64,000 nt of DNA from DAIMFL01 sp964372215 (GTDB taxonomy: Bacteria > Pseudomonadota > Alphaproteobacteria > Dongiales > Dongiaceae). The notes under the pieces were generated by a model. That model saw nothing but the letters and a program-made list of their open reading frames with translations, had not been told where the DNA came from and did no database searches. Position 1 is the stretch's first letter; every line of letters begins with the position of its first letter. A program made the position numbers and the translations under genes. Of this stretch, positions 25,280 to 33,231 are shown one piece after another. The stretch covers positions 23,003 to 87,002 of the forward strand of contig CAYJQC010000020.1 of NCBI GenBank assembly GCA_964372215.1, given 5' to 3'.

Positions 25280-25376
25280 GTCGCATTCCTCCGCTTCTGC
25301 CAGGGCGCTGATATTCGGCGGTCGCCACCAGATGCCCCGCCAAGCTTCCCACGCACGCTGTCTGCACCAGAACAGA

Positions 25377-25393
25377 AGCAGTTCTCGTGCCAA
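25377..25393 (-). promoter_or_regulatory. Sigma-54 (-24/-12) promoter for the minus-strand PEP-CTERM gene
   Basis: On the minus strand TTGGCACGAGAACTGCT matches the RpoN consensus YTGGCACGRNNNTTGCW with one mismatch and exact spacing. Transcription would start near 25365, giving a leader of about 86 nt before the ATG at 25279. Confidence 0.75.
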
Positions 25394-25489
25394 GTGTGCA
25401 GAGCCGCGCAAACATTCATTTATTATGGTTAATGACCTGGGTGAGTGTAAGCGCACCCGACAGTTGAATCAGGTTTGCTCGCCGGCATT

Positions 25490-25503
25490 CATGCCTAGGC
25501 ATG
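25490..25503. promoter_or_regulatory. Candidate enhancer (activator-binding) palindrome
   Basis: CATGCCTAGGCATG is a perfect 14-bp palindrome, and imperfect ATTC / GAAT arms extend it. It is about 100 bp upstream of one sigma-54 promoter and about 235 bp upstream of the other, the distance range of bacterial enhancer sites such as those of PrsR-type activators. Confidence 0.5.
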
Positions 25504-25736
25504 CGAATCTTGACGGCAGACCATGGCAAAGTCGTTGTAACCAGATTCGGAAAGGGCCGAGGACACCTGAAGTGCCCTGGAAATCAGGCCAACAACCGGA
25601 AAATTCATACGATCACGGGCTTCCTTGGGTGTGGCGGCGTGTCGACCGGACCGGAGACTGTCGGAATCCATTACAATCTGAGCTAGAAGAACCTTCGGGA
25701 ATCGATCAAGGCGCTGATCGACAACGGATTGCGAGT

Positions 25737-25753
25737 CCGGCACAGGATTTGCT
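25737..25753 (+). promoter_or_regulatory. Sigma-54 (-24/-12) promoter for the plus-strand PEP-CTERM gene
   Basis: CCGGCACAGGATTTGCT fits YTGGCACGRNNNTTGCW with two mismatches and exact -24/-12 spacing. A start near 25765 leaves a leader of about 98 nt before ATG at 25863, similar to the divergent gene. Confidence 0.65.
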
Positions 25754-25862
25754 TTGGCTTCATGTCGGTAGCAGCACCGGTGAATGCGCCCGGTCGGGTG
25801 CTTCAATGCGTCGCAGGTCCGGTCCGGTTTCGCCCGCCGGGGCGTCGAGGTCAAAGGGAACA

Positions 25863-26675
25863 ATGAAAATGAAGCGCGGTTTCTTCGAAGCGATTCCTGC
25901 CTTGCCCCTGCTCGCGATTGCGGTCGTCGCGGTGGCGCTGGCGGCGCCGAGTCCGGCAGGCGCGGTGGCGTCCGACTACATCATTCGCGGGACCCCCATC
26001 ATCAACGATCTCGGTGGCGGCGTGACCGAATTCGTGATCGACGACGCCGGCGACAAAGCCGGCCTCGGGTCGAACGACATCAACGGCGCGACCCTGGGCA
26101 GCATCACCAGCCTGGCGATCGATCGGACCGATGACCGCACCCGCTTCGCGGCCGGCAGCGGTCCCTATGTCGCGCCCTATCTGAACATCTGGATCACCGA
26201 CGGGCTGGGCAACTACGCCGTGGTCGCCAACGAGCCTTCGGATGCGAATTTCCAGCCGCTGTATCTCAATGGCTATGACCTCGACTTCGCCGATCTCAGC
26301 AACAAGGTCGCCAAGATATACGAGAACAGCGACAAGTCCTGGCTGCCCAACAACGGCGTCGGCCTGACTTTCGCCGATCTCGCCGCCTTCGTCATCCAGG
26401 CGCCGAGCGTGGCCGAACTGCTAGCCGGCTGGGCCGGCCTCGGCACCGGCGCGCCGCGCGAGCTGGGGACCAACGTCGCCTATGGCGTCAACTGGGTGTT
26501 CGGCGACACCCTCAGCAACTACGTCTCAGGCGATCCAGGCTATCGCGTGGCCAACGCCCGGTTCGCGGCGACGGCGGTGCCCGAGCCGGCGACGCTGATC
26601 CTGTTCGGCGCCGGCCTGGCCGGGCTCGGGCTGGTCGGACGGCGGATGGTCCGACAGCAGCCGGCCAATTGCTGA
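25863..26675 (+). CDS. PEP-CTERM sorting-domain exported protein
   Basis: 270 residues. The start MKMKRGFFEAIPALPLLAIA begins a signal peptide ending near SPAGAVA. The exported domain (YIIRGTPIINDLGGGVTEFVID) is of unknown fold. The C-terminus VPEPATLILFGAGLAGLGLV followed by GRR is a textbook PEP-CTERM signal for exosortase. AAAGGGAAC supplies the ribosome binding site. A longer open frame runs upstream to 25140, but it has no signal peptide at its start and crosses the promoter, so 25863 is chosen. Confidence 0.9.
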   Translation: MKMKRGFFEAIPALPLLAIAVVAVALAAPSPAGAVASDYIIRGTPIINDLGGGVTEFVIDDAGDKAGLGSNDINGATLGSITSLAIDRTDDRTRFAAGSGPYVAPYLNIWITDGLGNYAVVANEPSDANFQPLYLNGYDLDFADLSNKVAKIYENSDKSWLPNNGVGLTFADLAAFVIQAPSVAELLAGWAGLGTGAPRELGTNVAYGVNWVFGDTLSNYVSGDPGYRVANARFAATAVPEPATLILFGAGLAGLGLVGRRMVRQQPANC

Positions 26676-26732
26676 GAGTCGCCGGGACAATTCGGCGCGG
26701 GCGGCGAAAATTTCAGTGTGGCGGAACTGGGC

Positions 26733-26807
26733 TGGTGCCGCAGGAGGGATTTGAACCCCCGACCCACGCATTACGAATGCGTTGCTCTACCCCTGAGCTA
26801 CTGCGGC
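26733..26807 (-). tRNA. tRNA-Thr (anticodon CGT)
   Basis: On the minus strand a full cloverleaf folds: acceptor GCCGCAG / CTGCGGC, D-arm GCTC..GAGC, anticodon arm ACGCA-TTCGTAA-TGCGT with anticodon CGT, T-arm GGGGG-TTCAAAT-CCCTC, discriminator A and genome-encoded CCA. The length is 75 nt. It decodes ACG codons. Confidence 0.95.
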
Positions 26808-26934
26808 ATCGCGGCCGGCGGGCGTCGCCGGCACCCCGCGGGCGATGGCTGGACCCGGCCCCAGTGCTTGGCCCGGTCCCAGTGCTTAGCCCGGCCAGCG
26901 TAAGCAAGGCGTTAACCCTGCGGGCGCGGCGAAC

Positions 26935-28395
26935 CTAGTTGACGAGCCGGGCGGCGTCAACGCCCGCCCCGGCCTCGTCGTCCGGGGCCGACGGCTCCGA
27001 CCTGGGACCCAGTTTGATGGTGGTGGCGGCGGGCGCGGCCACGCCGGCGGCGGGCGTCGCGGCCAGGGTGAGCGCCGCCGCGGGCCGCGGCGCGGCCCAC
27101 CAGGCCAGGCTGTCGAAGGCGCCGCACTGGCCGCAGCGCGCCTGCCACTCCCCGGCCGGGGTGCCGCACTGGTCGCAGGTCCAGGTGGGATCGGCGATCG
27201 CCTCGGACGCCAGCATGAGCCAGCGCCGCACCGCCGCGGGATCGCCGCGCTCGCCTTCCTCGAGCCGCGCCATCAGCCGGCACAGCCGGGCAGTCGGCGC
27301 GTCGCGCTCGGCCTCGGCCAGCCTGGACAGGTGGCTGCGCGCCTCGCCCCACAGCCCGGCGGCGAGCGCCGCCTCGGCCAGTGCCAGTCGGCTTTCCCGG
27401 TGCTCGGGACTGAGGGCGGCGAGCTTTTCGAAGCGCCGGACCCGCGCCACCGGCTCCTCGTCCGGGCGCAGCGCGGTATAGGCGGCCGCCAGCATCGGAT
27501 GGGGCGCCGTCTGCCAGCCCTGCTCGATCAGCTTCGCCGCCGCCTTCTCGTTGCCGCCGCGTCCCAGCAGCAGCGCCGCCATGGCGCGCGGCGGGACCAG
27601 TTCGGGCGCCAGCTTGGCCGCCTCGCGCGCGGCGTTCAGCGTCTCGATCGAGCCGCCGCTGGCGCCGCCGAGGGCGTCGACGCCGACGCGGGCGCGCTCG
27701 GCCAGGATCACCGCGCGCACGCGGCGCGCCCGCTCCGGCGCCACCGATTTCTGGCGCAGCGCCTCCTTCAGGGTGGTCTCGACCCCGGCCCAGTCGCCGT
27801 CCCGGAGCTGCAGATCGAGCAGCGTGGTGGTGGCCCAGGCGGCGGCCGGCCGTTCGCGGTGGGCGCGCCCGGCATAGTCGAGCGCGGCCCGGCGGTCGCC
27901 CGCCTTGAGCGCCTGGGTGAGCAGGCCGCGCAGGCCGAGGAAGCTGGTCTCCGGGCGCTCCAGCATGGCGGTGAAGTATTTGCGGGCCGCCTGCTCGTCG
28001 CCGCTGAGCTGGGCGGTCTGGGCGGCCAGCAGCAGGGTAAGCGGCGGCTCGTTCAACAGCACCGCGGCGCGGCCGGTCTGGCGCCGGGCCTCCTCGACGT
28101 CGCCGGCCGCCACCGCCGCCATGCCCTGGGTCAAGGCCTTGTAGCCCTTGCGCCGGCGCGACTCGTGGCGGGCGCGGCCGATCTGGCGCGGCGATCTCGT
28201 CAAGAAGCGCCAGATCTGCCAGAGCATCGCCACGGCCACGGCGAAGAGCAGCGCCGCGGCGAGCAGGATTCCGACCGACGTGTCGACGCGATAGCCGAAC
28301 CACACGACGCTGACCTCGCCCGGCCACTCCGCCAGCAAGACGGCAGCGGTGACCAGAACGGCAAGCTTCAGGAAGAAGAACAGGGTGCGACGCAT
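26935..28395 (-). CDS. hemY: HemY-like TPR membrane protein
   Basis: 486 residues. Two N-terminal TM helices (FLKLAVLVTAAVLLAEWPG and VGILLAAALLFAVAVAMLW) with WFGYRVDTS between them are the HemY_N domain; the rest is TPR-like helices (residues ~90-400). A C-terminal CxxC...CxxC zinc ribbon (CDQCGTPAGEWQARCGQCG, about 425-443) is characteristic of alphaproteobacterial members. Despite the name it is not protoporphyrinogen oxidase; its role near the haem genes is unclear. It starts 7 bp after the hemD fusion gene. Confidence 0.9.
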   Translation of the reverse strand: MRRTLFFFLKLAVLVTAAVLLAEWPGEVSVVWFGYRVDTSVGILLAAALLFAVAVAMLWQIWRFLTRSPRQIGRARHESRRRKGYKALTQGMAAVAAGDVEEARRQTGRAAVLLNEPPLTLLLAAQTAQLSGDEQAARKYFTAMLERPETSFLGLRGLLTQALKAGDRRAALDYAGRAHRERPAAAWATTTLLDLQLRDGDWAGVETTLKEALRQKSVAPERARRVRAVILAERARVGVDALGGASGGSIETLNAAREAAKLAPELVPPRAMAALLLGRGGNEKAAAKLIEQGWQTAPHPMLAAAYTALRPDEEPVARVRRFEKLAALSPEHRESRLALAEAALAAGLWGEARSHLSRLAEAERDAPTARLCRLMARLEEGERGDPAAVRRWLMLASEAIADPTWTCDQCGTPAGEWQARCGQCGAFDSLAWWAAPRPAAALTLAATPAAGVAAPAATTIKLGPRSEPSAPDDEAGAGVDAARLVN

Positions 28396-28402
28396 GATCG
28401 GC

Positions 28403-30490
28403 TCAGCCGCCGCTGCCGGCCGGCGCCAGCCGGGCGACCGCCAGGGATTGCAGCGCGGCCAGCGCGGTTTCCGCGTCGAGCCGGGCGCGGGCATCGCCGA
28501 GCCATGGAGCGGCGCTGGCCGCGGCCTCGCCGCCGAGGCCGTCGAGCTCGGCCACGGCGCCGGCGAGATCGCTGCGGGCCAGCACCGCCTCGGCGCGGGC
28601 GACCCGGGCCGCCGCGTCGTCGCCGGCGACGTCCTCGCCGACCGGGCGCACGCTGACCAGCTCGGACAGCTTCAGCATGGCGTCGTCGAGCCAGCCGGGG
28701 GCCTGGGTGGCGCCGCCGCCGGTCCCCGGCGCCGCCTCGGCGACCGCCGTCGCCGCGTGCTCGGCGCGCGCGGCGGCGACCACGGCGCGGGCCACGGCGG
28801 GGAATTCGGCGCGCAGCTCGATCAGGGTCGGCACTCCGGTATCGGCATGCTGTGCCAGGGTGGCGACGGCGTCGCCGACCTTGGCAGCGATCAGGGGGTA
28901 GGCCGCGGCGACGTCCTGCACCGCCGACAATTCGCCGGCGAACGGCCGCTCGGTGGCGAGCGCCGATTGCAGCTGGTTGATCGCCAGCGCCAGGGCGACG
29001 TTGCCGGTGGAGCGCGTCTCGGCGGTGCTGATCGCCTGTTCCAGCGCGGCGACGCGCTGTTCCATGGCCTCGGCGGCGGCCAACCGGGTCTCGATCGCGC
29101 CGGTCCAGGCGTCGAAGCCGCGGGCGCTGGTCTCCAGCGCCTCGACCTGGCGCCGCAGGCCGTCGAGCGCGTCGGCGACCTCCGGCAACGGGCCGCTCTC
29201 GGCCCGCGAGGCGGCCTTGGCCGCGACCTCTGCGAGGCTCTGCCGCAGCGCCGCCACCTGCTCGGGCAGCCCGGCGATATCCTCGGGAATCGATGTCGCG
29301 GCCGGGGCGGAAGCGGACGGCGTCGCAGCGACCGCGGCGACATCGTGGCGCAGCGCCGCCATGTCTCGCTCCAGCGCCGCGAGCCGGGTGCCGAGATCGG
29401 TCATGTCGGTGACCGCGCCGGCGCCGCGCGCGTCGAGCTGCTGGATCATGCCGTCGAGCGCCGCCAGGCGCTGGGCGAGCTCCTGGGTCTGTCCCTTCAG
29501 GCCGTCGATCCCGGCGACCAGCGCTGGATCGGGTGCCACCGCCGGCGCCTCGGGCGCCGGGATCAACCCGCCCAGATAGGGCCGCCACAGCGGTTCGCTC
29601 GCCAGCCCGGCGACGGTGACGACGGCGGCGACCACCGCCGCGGCGATCATGCTGCCGCCGGAACGTGCCGGGGCGGCGGGCGGGGGCGTCGGCTCGGGCG
29701 GAGGCGACGAGGCCGGGATCACCGAGGCCGCCGGCCCGGACGCCGGCGCCTCGGCGCTAGTCGAGCCCGGGGCGATCGCCTCCTCGATCAGGCGCAGCAT
29801 CGACGGCAGATCGGGCCGCGCCGCGCTGTGCAGCGATTTCCAGGTGATCGCGCCGGCGGCCTCGGCCACCGCCGGGCTCAGGCACAGGGCGGCGGCGCTG
29901 GCGCAGCCGGCGGTGACCCGAGGGTCGCCGGCCTTGCGCACCAGCTCGACGAAGGTCGCGGCGGTGCGCGGCGAGAAGAACAGCACCAGGTCGATCGTCC
30001 GTTCGGCGAGGGCGGCCAGCACCTCGGGCGACAGCGCCTCGGCCGGCTTGGCCTCGTACAGCATGACCCGGCGCAGGGTGAAGCCCGCCTCGGCGAGCTG
30101 GCCGGCGAGATCGCCGGCGACCACGCTGCCGGCGGCGTGGAACAGCGCGCCGCCCTTGGGATCGAGCCGGCGCTTCACCAGCCGCACGAGATCGCCGACA
30201 TCGCCGGTCGCGCTCTCGACATGGCCGAATCCGGCCTCGCGCGCCGCCGCGGCGCTGGCGTCGCCGACCGTCAGCACGCCGAGGTCGCGGCGTTCCGAGC
30301 GGGCGGCGAAGGCACGCACGCCGTTGGCGCTGGTGAACAGCAGCGCCTGCACGCCGTCGAGGTCGACCGCGGCGTCGTCGAGCACCCGGATCATCAACAG
30401 CGGCTCGATCGCCACCTCGACGTTCCGCGCCGTCAGCGCCTCGGTCAGCGGGGCCGCGTCTTCCTCGGGCCGGGTGATCAGCGCGCGCAT
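28403..30490 (-). CDS. hemD: Uroporphyrinogen-III synthase fused to a mitofilin/Mic60-like membrane domain
   Basis: 695 residues in one frame. Residues 1-240 are HemD: MRALITRPEEDAAPLTEAL, LLFTSANGVRAFAAR, LTVGDASAAAAREAGF and VLFFSPRTAATF; it closes hydroxymethylbilane to uroporphyrinogen III. A Pro/Ala-rich linker (241-279) leads to a TM helix MIAAAVVAAVVTVAGL (281-296), a coiled coil (~325-500, heptads with Glu/Leu) and a helical C-terminal Mitofilin-type domain. In relatives these are two adjacent genes. No internal ribosome binding site or start is obvious at the junction. Likely membrane-anchored at the cytoplasmic face. Confidence 0.85.
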   Translation of the reverse strand: MRALITRPEEDAAPLTEALTARNVEVAIEPLLMIRVLDDAAVDLDGVQALLFTSANGVRAFAARSERRDLGVLTVGDASAAAAREAGFGHVESATGDVGDLVRLVKRRLDPKGGALFHAAGSVVAGDLAGQLAEAGFTLRRVMLYEAKPAEALSPEVLAALAERTIDLVLFFSPRTAATFVELVRKAGDPRVTAGCASAAALCLSPAVAEAAGAITWKSLHSAARPDLPSMLRLIEEAIAPGSTSAEAPASGPAASVIPASSPPPEPTPPPAAPARSGGSMIAAAVVAAVVTVAGLASEPLWRPYLGGLIPAPEAPAVAPDPALVAGIDGLKGQTQELAQRLAALDGMIQQLDARGAGAVTDMTDLGTRLAALERDMAALRHDVAAVAATPSASAPAATSIPEDIAGLPEQVAALRQSLAEVAAKAASRAESGPLPEVADALDGLRRQVEALETSARGFDAWTGAIETRLAAAEAMEQRVAALEQAISTAETRSTGNVALALAINQLQSALATERPFAGELSAVQDVAAAYPLIAAKVGDAVATLAQHADTGVPTLIELRAEFPAVARAVVAAARAEHAATAVAEAAPGTGGGATQAPGWLDDAMLKLSELVSVRPVGEDVAGDDAAARVARAEAVLARSDLAGAVAELDGLGGEAAASAAPWLGDARARLDAETALAALQSLAVARLAPAGSGG

Positions 30491-30523
30491 GGGTCTCCCT
30501 TCATTGCCGTCGGCCATCATGCC

Positions 30524-31483
30524 CTACCCGGGGGGACGGAAAAAGCCCGGCCCGCCGGCCGCCTTCAGGGCCGCCCCGGCGGCGGCGCCGAGCGCCGCCG
30601 CGGCGCTTGCCGGGCCGCGCCTGACGTCGCGATGCACGACGCTGCCGTCGGGCAGGGCGATCAGCGCGCTGAGCGCCAGGGTGGCGCCGCCGTGGACCAG
30701 CTCCGCGAGCGCCGCGATCGGCGTGCGGCAGGAACCGTCGAGCACTTCCAGGCAGGCGCGTTCCGCGGTGACCCGCAGCGTGGTTTCGGCGTCGTCGAGC
30801 GGTGCCAGCAGTCCGGCCATCGCCGCGTCGTCGGCCCGCCGTTCGACCCCGATGGCGCCTTGCGCCACCGCCGGCAGCATCTCCTCGACCGCCAGGATGG
30901 CGGTCGCCTCGGCCAGCCGCCCGAGACGCTTCAGCCCGGCCACCGCCAGCAGGGTGGCGTCGACCTCGCCGGCGGCCAGCTTCTTCAGCCGGGTGCCAAC
31001 ATTGCCGCGCAGCGGCACCACCGTCAGGTCCGGGCGCAACGCCCTGACCTGGGCGGCACGGCGCAGCGAGGCGGTGCCGACGACGCAGCCCCTGGGCAGG
31101 GTCGCCAGGCTGTCGCCGGCGCGCGCGAACAGCGCGTCGCGCGGATCCTCGCGCGGCAGCAGGCAATCGATCACCAGGCCGTCCGGCAGCCGGGTCGGCA
31201 TGTCCTTCATGGAATGGACCGCCAGGTCGATGCCGCCGTCCCGCAGCGCGTCCTCGATTTCCTTGGTGAACAGCCCCTTGCCGCCGATCTCGGACAGGGT
31301 GCGGTCCTGGACCTTGTCGCCGGTGGTCTTGATGACGACGATCTCGGTCCGCTCGGGGCGCAGGTCGCCATGGGCGGCGCACAGCCGGTCGCGCAGCTCG
31401 TGCGCCTGGGCCAGGGCCAGCGGGCTGCCCCGCGTGCCGATGCGCAAGACCTGATCGCCGCGCGGGCTTGCCGGATTCGCCAT
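30524..31483 (-). CDS. hemC: Porphobilinogen deaminase (hydroxymethylbilane synthase)
   Basis: 319 residues. LRIGTRGSPLALAQAHELRD, IKTTGDKVQDRTLSEIGGKG, FTKEIEDALRDGGIDLAVHS and the dipyrromethane-cofactor Cys in LDGSCRTPIAALAEL are all intact. It polymerises four porphobilinogen units for haem and corrin synthesis. It is followed 33 bp later by the hemD fusion, so the operon is hemC-hemD-hemY. Confidence 0.97.
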   Translation of the reverse strand: MANPASPRGDQVLRIGTRGSPLALAQAHELRDRLCAAHGDLRPERTEIVVIKTTGDKVQDRTLSEIGGKGLFTKEIEDALRDGGIDLAVHSMKDMPTRLPDGLVIDCLLPREDPRDALFARAGDSLATLPRGCVVGTASLRRAAQVRALRPDLTVVPLRGNVGTRLKKLAAGEVDATLLAVAGLKRLGRLAEATAILAVEEMLPAVAQGAIGVERRADDAAMAGLLAPLDDAETTLRVTAERACLEVLDGSCRTPIAALAELVHGGATLALSALIALPDGSVVHRDVRRGPASAAAALGAAAGAALKAAGGPGFFRPPG

Positions 31484-31573
31484 GGCGGCAACGTTTAGGG
31501 GGTCAGGGCCCCCGGTGCAAGCTGCCCTTCCTCGCGGTGCCGGCCGTCACTTGGTCCACCGATCGCGCCAAGC

Positions 31574-31609
31574 GCTGCCCCGCCACGCAGACGTTCGTGG
31601 CGGAGCAGC
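31574..31609 (-). terminator. Strong hairpin after the DUF6448 gene
   Basis: GCTGC-C-CCGCCACG pairs with CGTGGCGG-A-GCAGC around an 8-nt loop, 13 pairs with one mismatch, located 26 bp past the DUF6448 stop and upstream of hemC. There is no U-tract, so termination or transcript protection are both possible. Confidence 0.5.
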
Positions 31610-31634
31610 GCCGCAGCAAGATCGGCCTGCCATG

Positions 31635-32255
31635 CTAGTCCGCGTGGGCCGTCACCTCGGCGCCCCCTTCGGCGTGCGCGCTGCTCTGCGTGGCAAGATA
31701 GATGGATTCGATGTAGCCGATGAACTCCAGCTCGGCGCTGATCCGCTCGCGCGCGGCCGGCACGTCGGCCGGGACCACCGGCTGGTCCGGCGCGGCCTGC
31801 AGGTGCAGGGCATGTTCGAACCGCTGTTCCGCGCCGGCTGCCGTGGCATGGGCCAGTACCTCGAGCACGGGCTCGAGTTTACCGGAGTCGAGCGCCGCCT
31901 CCGCGGCCGGGATTGCCGGCCCGAAATCGCTCCCGGCTGGCTTGAGCCCGGTATAGGGCGCATGCTCGCCGGCACGGTGCAGCCTGACCGCGGTTTCCAT
32001 GAAGTAGCGGTCGGCCAGGGCCTTGGCTGCATCGCCGGCTGTCCGAACCACGACTGCCTGCTGGAAGGTACCGACCAGTTCCGCCTCGGCCTCGGCCGGC
32101 GCGTAGGGAAGGATGAGATTGACGTTGTTGGCTTCCAGAGCCTTGATTGCCGCGGTTGCGACCGGCCCATCCACCGCGTCGCAATGGGCCTGGGCGGCCA
32201 ACGGGAAGGTGAGCAGCCCGCCGAGCAGCGCCGATACTGTCAATAGTCTCTTCAT
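31635..32255 (-). CDS. DUF6448 family exported protein
   Basis: 206 residues. Signal peptide KRLLTVSALLGGLLTFPLAAQA; the mature protein starts HCDAVDGPVATAAIKALEANNVNLILPY, the conserved opening of this family, and has PAEAEAELVGTFQQAVVVR and ALADRYFMETAVRLHR. The N-terminal His-Cys-Asp suggests metal binding but no activity is known. A ribosome binding site AGGAGAT precedes ATG. It is divergent from a Crp-type regulator gene, with a perfect dyad between them, so regulation by that protein is likely. Confidence 0.8.
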   Translation of the reverse strand: MKRLLTVSALLGGLLTFPLAAQAHCDAVDGPVATAAIKALEANNVNLILPYAPAEAEAELVGTFQQAVVVRTAGDAAKALADRYFMETAVRLHRAGEHAPYTGLKPAGSDFGPAIPAAEAALDSGKLEPVLEVLAHATAAGAEQRFEHALHLQAAPDQPVVPADVPAARERISAELEFIGYIESIYLATQSSAHAEGGAEVTAHAD

Positions 32256-32325
32256 CGTCGATCTCCTGAGTGCGTCCCCGGTTGCGGCGACTGATGCTGG
32301 ATATGGGCGGCGGGACCCGGCGGTT

Positions 32326-32343
32326 CTGCGACCCAGGTCGCAG
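32326..32343. promoter_or_regulatory. Perfect dyad operator between DUF6448 and Crp-family genes
   Basis: CTGCGACC-CA-GGTCGCAG is an 18-bp perfect inverted repeat. Length and symmetry fit a Crp/Fnr-type dimer site, though the sequence differs from the TTGAT-ATCAA box. It lies 71 bp before the DUF6448 ATG and 59 bp before the chosen regulator ATG. Confidence 0.6.
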
Positions 32344-32401
32344 AGTGCGGCTAATTCTCGCCGGCGCGATGACGCCGCCGCCCGCCGGGCGGACGGGATG
32401 G

Positions 32402-33133
32402 ATGGCAATCGTCCGAGACGGTGACATTCGCACGATGCTGGCGAAGGTCCCCTATTTCGCCGGCCTCCCGCCGCCGGCGGTTCGCGGCCTCGCCGACATG
32501 GCGCGGCGGCGGGATTACCGCCAGGGCGAGGTGATTCTGTGGGAAGGCGATCCCTGCGAGGGCCTCTGTGTCGTCCTCGGCGGCCGCGTGAAGGTGTTCA
32601 AGCGCTCCGCCGAGGGGCGCGAGCAGGTCCTGCGTGTCCTGGGGCCGGGGCGGACCTTCAACGACGTGCCGGTCTTCGATGGCGGTGTGAACCCGGGTAG
32701 TGTGGCCGCGCTGGATGCGGCGCGGGTTGCCATCCTGCCCAAGGCGCGGGTGCTCGCCCTCGTCGAGCAGCACCCGGCCGTGGCGATGGCCGTGATCCGC
32801 GTGCTGGCCGATCGGCTGCGCGGCCTCACCGTGCTCGTCGAGGATCTGGTTCTGCGCAATGTGACCGCGCGGGTGGCAAAGATCCTGATGGATTGGAGCA
32901 GCGGCCAGATGACTCTGGTGGAGGGTGCCGAAGCGGGGTGCGTGCGCCTGACTCAGACTCAGTTGGCCGCCATGACGGGATCGGTGCGCGAGGTGGTGCA
33001 GCGCGCGCTGAAAACCCTGGAGCGGGACGGCGCCATCAGGCTGTCGCGCGCCCGCATTTGCGTGCTCGATGCGCCGGCGCTGCGACGCTGGTCGGAATCC
33101 ACCGTCGGCGCCGCAGATGGCGCGCCGCCCTGA
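32402..33133 (+). CDS. Crp/Fnr-family transcriptional regulator
   Basis: 243 residues from ATG 32402. The cyclic-nucleotide-like beta-roll (VPYFAGLPPPAVRGLADMA, GEVILWEGDPCEGLCVVLGG, GPGRTFNDVPVFDGG) is followed by a long dimer helix and a winged HTH (LTQTQLAAMTGSVREVVQRALKTLERDGAI). The Fnr iron-sulfur Cys pattern is absent, and so are obvious cAMP-contact residues, so the effector is unknown; the layout resembles CooA/DNR-like relatives. Starts at 32270 and 32369 are in frame, but the dyad at 32326 argues for 32369 or 32402. Confidence 0.85.
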   Translation: MAIVRDGDIRTMLAKVPYFAGLPPPAVRGLADMARRRDYRQGEVILWEGDPCEGLCVVLGGRVKVFKRSAEGREQVLRVLGPGRTFNDVPVFDGGVNPGSVAALDAARVAILPKARVLALVEQHPAVAMAVIRVLADRLRGLTVLVEDLVLRNVTARVAKILMDWSSGQMTLVEGAEAGCVRLTQTQLAAMTGSVREVVQRALKTLERDGAIRLSRARICVLDAPALRRWSESTVGAADGAPP

Positions 33134-33231
33134 CCCTGCATCGCCGGGCGCCTGCGACGCCTGCTTCCACGCAGACGCGCCGGTATCGCCGATAGCGTCG
33201 ACCCGACCATCGCAGTACAGTCCGCCGCGCC

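Larger units (their letters stand above)
25280..25862. other. 583-bp divergent regulatory region between the two PEP-CTERM genes
   Basis: No gene is supported. Three signals lie here: two sigma-54-type promoters pointing outward (25377-25393 and 25737-25753) and, between them, a perfect 14-bp palindrome CATGCCTAGGCATG at 25490-25503. The layout fits an enhancer-activated divergent control region. The sequence is visibly less GC-rich than the flanking genes. Confidence 0.65.

Noticed and set aside
25140..25862. Upstream extension of the second PEP-CTERM gene to 25140
   Set aside because: It would cross the control region and bury the signal peptide inside the protein; the ATG at 25863 with a ribosome binding site and signal peptide is better.
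26733..26807. tRNA-Thr as integration site of an element
   Set aside because: No integrase, direct repeat of the tRNA 3' end or composition change lies on either side.
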